Of a stretch of DNA of 64,000 bases, positions 10,357 to 21,339 are shown in pieces. A program made the translations under genes and the position numbers. The notes beneath the pieces were generated by a model, which had not been told where the DNA came from, searched no databases, and was given only the letters and a program-made list of their open reading frames with translations. Position 1 is the first letter of the stretch, and each line of letters opens with the position of its first letter. Source of the DNA: Posidonia oceanica (lineage: Eukaryota; Streptophyta; Magnoliopsida; Alismatales; Posidoniaceae); contig JAZBRS010000044.1 of NCBI GenBank assembly GCA_037176725.1, positions 3,782,001 through 3,846,000 of the forward strand. Direction: 5' to 3'.

Positions 10357-13312
10357 AAGGATTGAGCAATTCAACCGGATTGGTGGGTATTTGCCTTACA
10401 AAGTGACTTTTCAAAGATGCAGGGTAATTCAAGGGTTTAACCCAAACTACCAAACTAGAGTTCAGACTTTTCAAAGAAACGTGAAGTTTAGAATTGAGCT
10501 AATACCTAACAGATATTGAAACTCATTACTTAGAAGAAATATCAATATACAATTCTCATTTGAGGTCCCTACACTGCACTCCCCTTAACAAATATAGAGA
10601 GCATGGCTGGAAATGAACTTGAAAGTCAATGAGCCATGGATAGGAAATAGTACCACACATGAATCACCAAGTCCATATACGAAAATCTCAGTTGAATTAT
10701 AAAAGATTACAAGCAACTTACTATTAATGTAGAGAAAAAATGAGGCATATATGAATAAAAAAATATATATGTATGAGAATTGGAACCCAAAAACTATCAA
10801 ATTACAAGCACATAGATGAATAATAACAACGAAACAAGCTTTATGAGCAAAGCAAAGAAAGAAGGAAAAACCATAACTCTTGGAAACTTAAATGCATCTA
10901 TGAAAGCCACAAACTACTAATTGAAGTAACAAACTTCAAGGTTGAAATCCAATAACAAGCAATTGATCTTTAAATTCAGACAACTAAATTCACCAAAAGA
11001 TTCAAATCCCCCAGAGACTACGTGCAAATATCAGGACATTACAAATAGAATCAGTACAACTGAACAAGAATACATGATAAATAAAGAAGTTAAAATTACA
11101 ACAGTAAAATAATCTCTTTCGGCAAAAGTACAATAAAAGCTATCAACCTTACTAGTGGTGGGAACAAGGCTCCTGAGTTTGGAGAGATGAGAATTAATCC
11201 TCTCCCTCCTCCTTTCTGCTTCATTGTGACTCTTCAAAGCCAAGGTATAGCTTTCACCTTCGAAATCCCTCCTCCTCCCATTCCCTTCCTCAGTTCTTCC
11301 CCATCCTAACAGGAGCCTTCATCAGCTCCCCTTTCGCCCCATCCAACACCAATGCTGCAGGCACCAACCCGCCACCTCCACCACCATTGCCATCAAAGTC
11401 CAAAGCATCACTAAACCCCCTGAAAATAAAAAATCCACAAATTAATGGAAGAGTACCCATCTCCCTAAACCTCAAAAAAAAAAAAAACCCTCGAAGGAAA
11501 ACTCCATCGAAATCGCACCTAGAATGGCACCCATTTCTCCAATGCTAAGTAACCCACCCATCACGACACCCAACTTGAGCACCCAATATGCTCTATTGAA
11601 TACTCCATCGAGGACTCTATTGTCACCTCCATTGCCCTCATCAACAACTCCACAACATCCATCGCCCTCATCGATGACCCTCACAATCACCAACATACGT
11701 GCATATATAGAGAGAGAGATAGATACCATCCACATTAGGATCCATGAAGATCTGATGGAGAGACGCAAAGATGATCCAGCGACAGTGGCAACGGCGACAG
11801 CAACGATGGTGGTTGTGTGAGGAGGAAGAGAGACGAACGAGAGGGAGCAGGAGAGCACCTGAAAAATAGAGTTTTGTGGTAAAAAAGAGATCAAATCTCT
11901 TTTTCTCAAAACCCTGATTAACCCTAAACTATAGTTTTAAATTAAAGTTTTTGTTAGTATCCAAACGGTATTAATTAATTTGAAAAAGACATATTTTCTA
12001 AAACTACATTATTACTGAAAACTATAGTTTTATATGGTACCCAAAGAGGGCTTAAATGATTTTAGCTCATCCAATTTCCGAAATCTGACTTGTGTTTTCA
12101 CCTCCTGACTTCTACATAGAAACCAACTTGAGATTTTCTGATTTTGTGGACCTAGGTTTAGTTTGACTTTTGCTTGTTCCTCTGCATCTCTTCTTTCATG
12201 ATGTTGACTTGTGAAAAGAATCAAAGCATAGTTGATCCTTGAGTTGACTTTAGAACTAGAATGCATATCTTGGTTAACTCATATACACCACTAATTCATC
12301 GAATTAAGTCTTGACAAGGAATGCCATGAATAATTTGTTAATACGATATCAAGGGAAATACAACGAACATGATTCGGTGGCTTGAGTGAAAGGAAATGCA
12401 ACGAACCAGAATTAACCTGAATTTGATCTCCTTCATGTGTGGATTGCGTACAACTGTATCTTTGGACTACGTCATATGTGTCATGTCCTAAACTTCCGGA
12501 AATGACTATCTTATCCTCAGTTTACCTTCCCCCACCATACCACCAATTCCTATCATGCTCCAGTCTTTAGAAGTTCAAAGGAAAGGAGGAGAAGAAGAGT
12601 TTAAAATAAAGAAATTAAAGGAAATTTTTATAGGCATTGGAGATAAACATGTAAGATAAGCTAAGAAATGATATTTGAAGTTTAACATCGCTAGAGGATC
12701 TATTGGAATGTTTCATATTTTCTAACCTAGGAGCTAATTCGGTGACATATATGATAGTTTTTGCGATTTCGGATAATATGCATGAATATTTGAAAATCTT
12801 ATTTATAATAGCGATTGAATATTGACCATTTCGAGTGGTACCCATGTAAAACTTCTTATTTCTTTTGTGATGCATGGACAAGAAAGAAATTTGTTGGGTT
12901 CGGTTTATTACATAAGGAAGTTATCTATTATTGTTTGAAACATTATGGTGGACAAGAAGCAATAAAAGGTTCTTGTAATTTTTCCTATCATTTTTTAAAT
13001 ATTTTTTAATTTCCAATATCCTTATTATTTTAGCAATTCTTGTCATTATTATTCCAATATCATAACATGAAAGATATATATATCTATACAAGTTGACTTT
13101 TTTGAAGTAATTCGGAAGGATGTTGAACTGTGAACTCTTTGTCCCCCAGAAGTTTATTTACAACAAGTTCAGACCATTGATGATCCTTGAGTTGACTTTT
13201 ATAACTGGACTGCATGCCTTAACTCATTTACACCACTAACTAAACCAAGTCCTTAAAACCCATTACTAAAATCAGAGTCATCGTTGATCTTGATCCTTGT
13301 GTATACCGGGAA
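10357..13312. repeat. Segmental duplication, copy B (partner 1039-3999)
   Basis: This is a direct repeat of 1039-3999, including the bHLH exon, the PIF-like remnant and the AT-rich region. Relative to copy A it lacks about 105 bp just after this point: GGGAAA runs straight into ATTAAAGTAAGTC, and similarity continues to about 13335. It sits immediately downstream of the PIF/Harbinger-like region. Other than the bHLH fragment I see no gene in it. Confidence 0.9.
11152..11420 (-). pseudogene. bHLH exon fragment, copy B
   Basis: This is the paralogue of 1788-2052. The basic region reads LKSHNEAERRRERINSHL, one residue shorter than copy A through a 3-base deletion. A 2-base insertion between the GGIS.VKA region and the basic region (TATAGC versus TAGC) shifts the frame, so the N-terminal part (GAKGELMKAPVRMGK) is out of frame with the DNA-binding part. 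The TTSK then GTTGATAG splice donor is conserved. In the GELMKAPVRMGK stretch copy B resembles my recollection of the bHLH30/TMO5-like consensus more closely than copy A does. No helix-2 exon is present. Confidence 0.75.
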
Positions 13313-13335
13313 ATTAAAGTAAGTCTTAAATCTCA

Positions 13336-13797
13336 TTGAACAATTAAAGTCACGGTATTGAGAATCTATTATATTAAAGAAACTCCTCTCCTCCCCTTCC
13401 ATGAATCGGTTAATGTCTCAAATTATCTTTTATAAAATTACTATTTATCCAAACTTGAATGATTTAATTAATACAAAATTACAAAACAAAAACCCAATTC
13501 TGTTTAAATTTCAAATTGCATTCTTTTCTAAAATAAAATAAAATTCTCATTACTATCATGATTGATCTAAGAAATACGAAATTACCGAAAAAAAGTCAAT
13601 TCTGTTTAAATTTGAAACTTGAAATCTTTCCTAAATTAAAATTGAAATCTCATTACTGTCAAATTCAAATCTCAATAATTTCCCTAATTTATAGTTATAA
13701 ACTTAATTTTAAATCTCCATGTTTACAAATTTTCCTTTCTTAATTTAGTTTAATTTTGAAAATTGAAATCTTTCCTAATTAAGATTTAATATTTATT
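13336..13797. other. AT-rich spacer without a recognisable gene
   Basis: This spacer holds short imperfect repeats of AATTGAAATCTTTCCTAA type and no coding potential. It lies between duplication copy B and the hAT-type element. I see nothing else. Confidence 0.6.
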
Positions 13798-14637
13798 GTA
13801 AGTGTTAGGGATGTACATGGGTTGGGTTAAGGATGAACCCACAACCCAATCCAAATTATTTGGGTTGGATAATTTTAGACCCATACCCAATCCAATCTAA
13901 GTTTAGACCCAACCCAACCTGACCCACAAACTTTGGGTTGGATTAGGTCGGTTCTTGGATTTTATATGTACTTATTAAGAAATAAAGATTACATTTATAG
14001 CATATTGTATAAAAATATACAACACTAATAACAAACATAAAATGGTGAAAAATCTGGTTATGTTGTAGACAAAGGCTTGATTTACTGACATTCATTGAAT
14101 AATATAAATTATCACTCTGAAGTTTATATATAATTCATGGCAAAATGATAAATAATCAGGTTCTTTTGTTTTTGTTTGATGAACCATAAGAATTTTCCTG
14201 CTTTGTTCAATTGCATATTAGCAGTTCAGTACATGTGTTTAGAATGATTTGTACTTATCATCAGAGATTCAGATTCAAGAGGGAAGATGGGGTGAGGAGA
14301 GAAGATGTCAAGAGAAGATGGGATGAGAAGTGAAGATGTCAATATGCAATGGAGAGAGGAGGAGACAAGATCAGAAGGTGAGGTGGAGAGAGATCAGAAG
14401 GTGCCAAGATGGTGCAGATGACGGATGGGTGGGGGAGGATTGTGTGAAGAGAATAAGAGATGGAGTTTTGGAGAGAAGAGATTAGGATTTTACAAATAAA
14501 TAATTATATACAGATCAGTTGCATCCTCCCTCAAATTAGCTATTTTGAGGGAAGATGCAACAATACCATTGGATTCTAATCTAGTGGTGGTTATTAAAAC
14601 CACCATATGTGTTTAGTGGTTTTACTTCTTTTTTTTT

Positions 14638-14904
14638 AAATGCAAGATATAATTGTGGAGAATGGGTAGTGACGTGTAAAGATATGTTGTTTTTGGTAAC
14701 TAACTGCAATTAGTTATTGTTTTTTTAAATGCAAGCTAAAATTATGGAGAATGGGTAGTGACGTGTGAAGATAGATTGTTTATGGTAACTAACTATAATT
14801 AATTATTGTTTTTTTAAATGCGAGATATAATTGTAGAGAATGGGTAGTGACGTGTAGAGATAGGTTGTTTATGGTAAATAACTGTAATTAGTTATTATTT
14901 TTAA
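14638..14904. repeat. 89-bp tandem repeat, three units
   Basis: Units start at 14638, 14727 and 14816. Each begins AAATGC(A/G)AG and contains GAATGGGTAGTGACGTGT and GGTAACTAACT-like segments. The period is 89 bp with modest divergence. It lies inside the hAT-type element. Confidence 0.85.
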
Positions 14905-15240
14905 ATTATTTCCTTAAAGGACATGTGTTACAAATAAATCCTTGTTTTAAGCTTCAAAAAAAATCCCACGTATATGGAGTTTACAAAATATTTTCCATGT
15001 TTAATGCTATTGATTTATTTTCTTTATTTACACGTTGAAGCCACCAATTGTAGCCACGTTTTAAGATTGAATAAAAATCCCACGTATCAAAATACCTATA
15101 TTAGATCAGATCAATGCTGACCATATATAGAGTATATATCAATCCCACGTATCCAGGTATTTACACATTATTTTCCATATTTTACGTTATTGATTTATTT
15201 CTTTTATTTACACGTTGTATGTTGGTTGATGCGATGTTGA

Positions 15241-15450
15241 AATCGTATCACAGTTTTGAAGTAGTACAATATTTCCTAACGTAGAACGGTTTCTATCTTA
15301 AATCGTATCACAGTTTCGAACCAAGACAATAATTCTTAACGTAACACAGGATTATGAGTCATTTGGATGCAATGTTGAAATCATATCACAGTTTCGAACC
15401 AATATTATTTTTCCTAATGTAGTACAGTTTCTATCTTAAATCGTATCTTG
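15241..15450. repeat. 60-bp repeats, left block
   Basis: Units start at 15241, 15301, 15379 and 15439 with core AATCGTATCACAGTTTCGAA followed by a CCTAACGTA motif. One unit carries an 18-bp insertion. The same family occurs at 17457-17660, on the other side of the 485-bp array. Confidence 0.8.
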
Positions 15451-15764
15451 ACTGCAATTTAAAAAAAAAATTCTCCATATTACTTTAAAATTACTTTATC
15501 AATTCAGGCAGTATTACATCTTTGGAACTGTATTACTAAATGGGGACAGTATTACGAAATTGTATTATCACCACATGTTAGGAGAAGCTGTATTACTACC
15601 TTGTATCTGTATTACCATTTTGAAATTGTATTACTAACTTGGAACTATATTATTAAATCGAGACAGTAATAAGAAAATGTATTATCATCACAATAAAAGT
15701 AAAACTGTATTACTGCCTGATCAGTTGCGTTAAAGTAACAAAGTCTACTAATGAAAATCATGGG

Positions 15765-17262
15765 AATATATTGTATTACCATGGGATACCATTGAAATTT
15801 GTCTGCTTGCCAGATGAATTCTTCCAATTACCAGATGAATTCTTTGGTTACCATATAAATGTCCTGTATTACCATTGAAATCATCTTGTTACCATGGAAA
15901 ATCATCCTTTTACCATTGGAAATCATATGGTTACCGTTGAAAATGTTGTGGTTATCATTCAAATTCCACTGGTTACCATATGAATATATCTGGTTACTAT
16001 ATAAATTCTATGGTTACCATACCAATCCTTCTGGTTACAATCTATATTCTGTTGTGTACAATTATTATCTTTTACTCATCTACTAAATTACTATATAAAT
16101 ACTTACATCTGGTTAGTATAAGATATTCTGAATTACCATATGAATGTAAGCAACTATCATTTGAAGAAAATACAATCACCATAGGAATTAATAAAATATT
16201 CTTATGGATTTATTACATTTGACTACATTAACAATTCCTTTTCATCAGCTTACCATTGAAAATACACTGGTTACCATTGAAATTCGTCTGCTTACCAGAT
16301 GAATTCTTTCAATTACCAGATGAATTCTTTGGTTACCATATAAATGCCCTGTATTACCATTGAAAATCGTCTTGTTACCATCGAAAATCATCCCTTTACC
16401 ATTGAAAATCATATGGTTACCGTTGAAAATGTTGTGGTTACCATTCAAATTCCAATGGTTACCATATGAATATATTTGGTTACCATATAAATTCTATAGT
16501 TACCATACCAATCCTTCTGGTTACAATCTGTATTTTGCCGCATACAATTAATGTCTTTTACTCATCTAATAAATTACTAAATAAATATTTACATCTGGTT
16601 AGTATAAGATATTCTGAATTACCGTATGATTGTAAGCAACTATCCTTTTAAGAAAATACAATCACCATAGGAATTAATAAAATATTCTTATGGATTTCTT
16701 ACATTTGACTACATTAACAATTCATTTTCATCTGCTTACCATTGAAAATACTTTGGTTACCATTGAAATTCGTCTACTTACCAGATGAATTCTTCCAATT
16801 ACCAGATGAATTCTTTGGTTACCATATAAATGCCCTGTATTACCATTGAAATCGTCTTGTTACCATGGAAAATCATCCCTTTACCATTGGAAATCATATA
16901 GTTACCGTTGAAAATGTTGTAGTTACCATTCAAATTCCACTGGTTACCATATGAATATATCTGGTTACCATATACATTCTATGGTTACCATACCAATCTT
17001 TCTGGTTACAATCTGTATTCTGCTGTGTACAATTATTGTCTTTTATTCATCTACTAAATTACTATATAAATACTTACATCTGGTTAGTATAAGAAATTCT
17101 GAATTACCATATGAATGTAAGCAACTATCCTTTGAAGAAAATACAATCACCATAGGAATTAACAAAATATTCTTATGGATTTCTTACATTTGACTACATT
17201 AACAATTCATTTTCATCAACTTACCATTGAAAATATACTGGTTACCATTGAAATTCGTCCTC
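15765..17262. repeat. 485-bp higher-order tandem array of GGTTACCAT monomers
   Basis: Three units (about 15765-16249, 16250-16735, 16736-17220) and the start of a fourth (17221-17262) repeat at 485-486 bp. Each unit is itself made mostly of degenerate 21-24-bp monomers of the form GGTTACCATTGAAAATCAT, followed by a non-repetitive tail (TTACATCTGGTTAGTATAAG and onward). Open frames across it, in several phases, are repeat artefacts. Shorter TATTAC-type monomers run from 15500 to 15765. Confidence 0.85.
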
Positions 17263-17456
17263 TTTAGTATTACTATTTACAAAACAGAAATAGTCTGTAG
17301 AAAATAGTTTTAGATATAACAGAACAGTAATAATATTTTGAAGTGTTTTGTAATACCATTTTCATATTACGATTACAGAACTGAAACAATTTCGTTTTAG
17401 TAATCCTATTTAGATCTAAGAAATACGAAATAATAACGTATGCACAAATACTAAAG

Positions 17457-17660
17457 AAATCGTATCACTCATTAGAACCAATACAAGAATCCCTAACGTA
17501 ATACAGTTTCTACATGAAATCGTATCATAGTTTCGAATCAATACAAGAATCCCTAACGTAATACATTTTCTACGTTAAATCGTATCACAGTTTCGAACCA
17601 ATACAATAATCCCTAACGTAATATAATTTCTACATGAAATCGTATCATAGTTTCTACACC
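17457..17660. repeat. 60-bp repeats, right block
   Basis: The motif CGTATCA recurs at exactly 60-bp spacing at 17461, 17521, 17581 and 17641, with the CCTAACGTAATAC core between. It is the same family as 15241-15450 and in the same orientation. The last unit breaks into GC-rich sequence at about 17655. Confidence 0.85.
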
Positions 17661-18344
17661 GCCTCGCAGCAGCAAGGGATGGGGATCAACACGTTTGAGA
17701 CCGATTTCAAGGGATCAGAACGTTCCAGTCCCGCGTCCACTCCACCCTCGCTCGCATTGACACCATCGTCGACCTCGGCCATTGCATTGACGACATCGTC
17801 AAGTCCGCCGTTGAATATAAGATAAGAAATCAAATGTCAATTTGAGATGAAAAATCATATCCAAACGAAAAAAACAAATGTTCAGGCCCATCCAACAGTA
17901 GAATAAATCCATAACCGAAATAGAAAAGAAGGAGAGACTGTGGCAGCTTAGATTCCTTGTGGCGACGCCCATCTACTCCAGATTCGATTGGATCGGCCCC
18001 GTGCTCGCACTTGATCCGTGCTCATCGCCAGGGAAGGGTCCATCAACCACCGCTGACAAGAGGACAGCCGCCGAAGCCCAAAGCCGCCACCAGAAACACG
18101 GGATCGCCTCCACCGCAAAGGTCTCTGTTGCAGCCGCTCAACGACAACAAGTTGGTACGCAGATCTCTCCGATCTGCTCGCCTCCACGCTCCCGCGCTCC
18201 TGATCTCCATCACAACGATGTCGTGGGTGATGGGTCGGCGACGAAGGAAGGCGAGGCAGTGTTGAGGGCGGTGTGTCAGTGTGCGGGTGAGGGCGACAGA
18301 GGATGGCAAGTCGGCATTAAGGGGGCGTGTCTGCGTAGGGGGGC

Positions 18345-18423
18345 TCTGCACCTTGGTGGCGAGCTACTTCCGTGCAGCCTTGCCGCCGATGGACTTGCAG
18401 GCGGTCTGCTTCGTATAGGCCAT
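18345..18423 (-). pseudogene. Histone H3 N-terminal fragment
   Basis: From an ATG at 18421-18423 (minus) the frame reads MAYTKQTACKSIGGKAARK, a stop (TAG), then LATKV. This is the canonical H3 tail with several substitutions and a premature stop where Gln is expected. Similarity fades after LATK. Downstream (minus sense) GC-rich DNA to about 17940 may hold more scrambled H3 sequence, but I could not align it with confidence. The fragment is inside the hAT-type element and looks like a captured or retro-copied gene piece. A GA microsatellite follows at 18437-18455. Confidence 0.75.
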
Positions 18424-19226
18424 TGCAGGAGAAAAGAGAGAGAGAGAGAGAGAGAGTGGAAGGGAGAGAGAATGATCGTAAGAGAGGGGGAGGGAGGAAG
18501 AGGGTGGTTGGGGGAAGGAGGATTTGTATTGTGTCGTGATTCATGGGATTTGACTTTTATATTGAAAAAAAGAAATAATAGGTGGTGGTGTTGGTGGTTT
18601 TTGTTTTTTTATCAAAAGTGGTTTTGGAATGGATGGCTAAGAATGTTTTAATATAAGAGGATATTTTGAAGGAGGATGTCATAGATATATACTTTCTTTA
18701 TATATATATCATATGTATTTATAAATATAAATAATTAATTATATATATACTTTTAGATTTCAAGTTAGGTCAGGTAACCTGTCCTTGGAATCCATATCCA
18801 ATCCAGAAAGTTCGGATTTGAGATTTTTTTGACTCATATACAACCCGTAATACAAAAAACCCGATCCAACTCCACCTGCATGGGTCGGGTTGGTTTGTTT
18901 TTTAGGTCAACTCAGATTCATGTACACCCCTAATAAGTGTAATCGAAATTATTATCCCTAAAATTACTTAATTCATTCACGATTTCACTAGTTCCTTGAG
19001 AAAAAAAAACAGGTACACAGAATTGGTGTCTATTGACTTCTGATTCCCATTCTCCAAATTTAAAAAGGGCATTTAAACACAGGCTGACTGGTGGTAGGCC
19101 CCACCGCTACAATGAGGGAGTCAGCTGGTCCCCCTATGCGGTCGGTTTGTGCTGAATTTTTGTTAAAAAAAGGTGTTCCGTGTGAGGTTGATCATTCCTA
19201 CCGAACTTTACGTTTTGTTCACTTTA

Positions 19227-19410
19227 GCACTTGGAAAGGGAATTAAAAAGGTAGAAGTGAATTAATTATTTGTACTAGTATATATTTAGCATACAATAAA
19301 ATTCTTATTTATTGTAATTGTATATTGCACTTGGAAAGAGGATTAAAAATGTAGATGTAAATTAATTATTTGTACTTGTATATATTTAGCATACAATAAA
19401 ATTCGTATTT
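19227..19410. repeat. 100-bp tandem duplication
   Basis: GCACTTGGAAAG begins units at 19227 and 19327. Both run through TTAATTATTTGTACT and AGCATACAATAAAATTC. The rest of 18941-20560 is AT-rich with no recognisable gene. Confidence 0.85.
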
Positions 19411-19762
19411 AGATTAATCAAGCTAATTTGATATTCCGAACCAAGTTGCACCGCATATCTTCATATAAATGAAATCATGAATGATGTATACATAAATGTG
19501 GATGCAATTTGGCAGTCAAAGCATTTCTATCTCCTCCTTTTACTAGGAAAAAAAAACATTTCTATCATTAATGATTTTGAACAGAGATCTATACAACAAT
19601 AATGGGTTAAAAAAATTGGTTAACTTTGTAGATTAGTTCTAAAACTCATCATTTGTGTACTTTACACGAAACTCATCAGTTTTTATGTATGTCTTGTTTA
19701 TTGTTCTAATAGAGCCATAAGATATGGAACTACCAACTACCAACCGACGTTGATTGAATTAA

Positions 19763-19913
19763 TTGTTCTTAGAATTTAATGAAATCATTAATGTTGCAAT
19801 CTAAAAGCAATTAAACATCAAGATAAAATCATAAGACCAACTCTACTAACATATATTAAACTGATTGTTCTTAGAATTTAATGAAATCATTAGTGTTAAT
19901 TTCAATCTAGAAG
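19763..19913. repeat. Short direct repeat, spacing about 102 bp
   Basis: TTGTTCTTAGAATTTAATG followed by AAATCATTA(A/G)TGTT occurs at about 19763 and again at about 19865, each with an AATCTA(A/G)AAGCA tail. This is a simple local duplication. Confidence 0.75.
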
Positions 19914-20671
19914 CATGGGTTTGGTAATGAATGTCACAAGCAACATGGTGAGATAAGAAATGAAATTTCAGACATTATAGGTGCACACATATTTTAAGGA
20001 TAAGATAAGGATTGGATTTCAGATATTTTAAGTGTACAAACTTCTAAAGAATAAGATGTGGACAACAATTTGAAATATTTTAGGGACTCAAATATGTAAA
20101 TTAAGAATCTCCTCTTGTTTTTTCTGTTGAATGTATTAGAACAAACAAACTGGTTAGGTTGGACTACATCTATTGATACAGTTTACCTCTAATTCCTTCA
20201 TTTCCCATTAGCGTGAGTCTATCAAATTATAGTGTCTTGATAATTGTACTATAGTTTACCATCTCTACCACAACATGTTAGGAACCTTTCCAGTTTCTAA
20301 TTTTTATTTTAAATTCTTTAATTTTGTAAATTTAGTAAATCTGCTACAGTAGTCAGTATTAGTTCTCTGAACTTCTAACTAGTTATCTTTTATGTTGTGT
20401 TTGTCAATTGGACATCTATTGTATCAAGCTTCTCAAATCAATGATATTGAACATTGAACAACAATGTAAACTGGTTGTCTTCCTTGTAAATTATAGTGTC
20501 ATTCTGTTAAGAAACGTTTTGTGAAAAAATAAAAAGACAAAAATACCCCTAACAGGAACACACACCCCTCCACCCTCTTCCGCCCTTTTCCTTTTCCTTC
20601 TTCTTCCTTCCCCTTCTTCCACTCCCTTCTTCTTCCTTTCTCTTCGCCAGGAACACACACCCTAGCACCGA

Positions 20672-21000
20672 CCCAATGGCCAACTCGAGCATCTTGAGCT
20701 TCAGAACCCTGATGTTGATGTGCACCTAGAAGGCCTTGTCGACGTCCTTACTGTTGAGCAAGTTGATGGCTAGCTTCAGCCCCTGCGCCACGAGGCTAGA
20801 GAATAGCTAAACGACACCACCTCAAACACTAGCAGTGCTTTCGCCACATCGTCCCCAGCATCGCACGCCGATGTGCCCTCCAGGCTCCGCTACCCCCGGG
20901 TCGTCAGGGACAGGCCCACGAATACGGCGATGGTGAAGAGTGAGTTGATGTTTACCAGCCCGTCCAGTGCCGTCACGTGGATGTTTGTCTTGCCGCTTCC
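20672..21000 (-). pseudogene. Decayed gene resembling the MEE60-type plant membrane protein family
   Basis: The minus strand reads IHVTALDGLVNINSLFTIAV then FVGLSLTTRG, a stop, RSLEGTSACDAGDDVAKALL, VFEVVSFSYS, then after a frameshift SSLVAQGLKLAINLLNSKDV, a stop, and VLKLKMLELAIGSVLG. The order and character (ALDGxVNxNSLF opening, a Cys before the VAK helix, SSLVAxGLKxAI) match my recollection of a small multi-spanning plant protein family that includes Arabidopsis MEE60. Two stops and a frameshift make it non-functional. The family name is from memory; the coding character is clear. Confidence 0.5.
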
Positions 21001-21009
21001 AGTCGTCGG

Positions 21010-21240
21010 CGATGGAGGGGGGCGATCGGAGAGAGGAGGTGGAGGTGGGGGGCGACGATGGGGGCGATCAGGGTAGTGGAGGTGGGTTGGGGAGATGAAG
21101 GCAGAGGTGGAGGTGGGGGGCACCGGTGGGGGGCGATCAGGGTAGTGGAGGTGGGATGGGGAGATGAAGGCGGAGGTGGAGGTGGGGGGTGATCAAGGTA
21201 GGTGGAGGTGGGGGGCGACGGTGGAAGAAAAGGACTATCA
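21010..21240. repeat. G-rich minisatellite
   Basis: About three imperfect units of roughly 65-70 bp contain GGTGGAGGTGGGGGGC, GATCAGGGTAGTGGAGGTGG and GGGGAGATGAAGGC. The plus strand is very G-rich with many runs of three or more G, so quadruplex formation is conceivable. It adjoins the 5' end of the MEE60-like pseudogene. Apparent proline-rich frames on the minus strand are repeat artefacts. Confidence 0.8.
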
Positions 21241-21339
21241 AACGACAGGGGAGATGGGGGCCGACGGAGAGATGGGGAAGAAAAGGAAGAATGAAGATGA
21301 AAACAAGAAATAAAATAAGAGGGCATAACTGACATTTTA

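Larger units (their letters stand above)
13806..18932. mobile_element. 5.1-kb non-autonomous hAT-type element filled with tandem arrays
   Basis: The ends are TAGGGATGTACATGGG at the left and CATGTACACCCCTA at the right, as imperfect inverted repeats. Near-identical 8-bp flanks follow the hAT rule: GTAAGTGT (13798-13805) and ATAAGTGT (18933-18940). Both subterminal regions are rich in GGGTTGG/CCAACCC motifs, common in plant hAT-derived elements. No transposase is visible. The interior contains a purine-rich tract (14270-14470), an 89-bp triplet repeat (14638-14904), a split 75-80-bp repeat (14962-15217), 60-bp repeats on both sides of a 485-bp higher-order array, and a GC-rich segment (17640-18560) with a histone H3 fragment. 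It could instead be several elements nested within one outer hAT. Confidence 0.65.

Noticed and set aside
16245..16448. Minus-strand frame with repeated NGNHMIFNGN-like residues
   Set aside because: It is the translation of the GGTTACCAT monomer array. Several frames on both strands stay open for the same reason, so it is not a gene.
17959..18651. 230-codon plus-strand frame in the GC-rich part of the hAT-type element
   Set aside because: It is open through GC richness and overlaps the H3 fragment on the opposite strand, which has clear protein identity. No domain is seen.
20973..21335. Proline-rich minus-strand frames
   Set aside because: They are antisense translations of the G-rich minisatellite.
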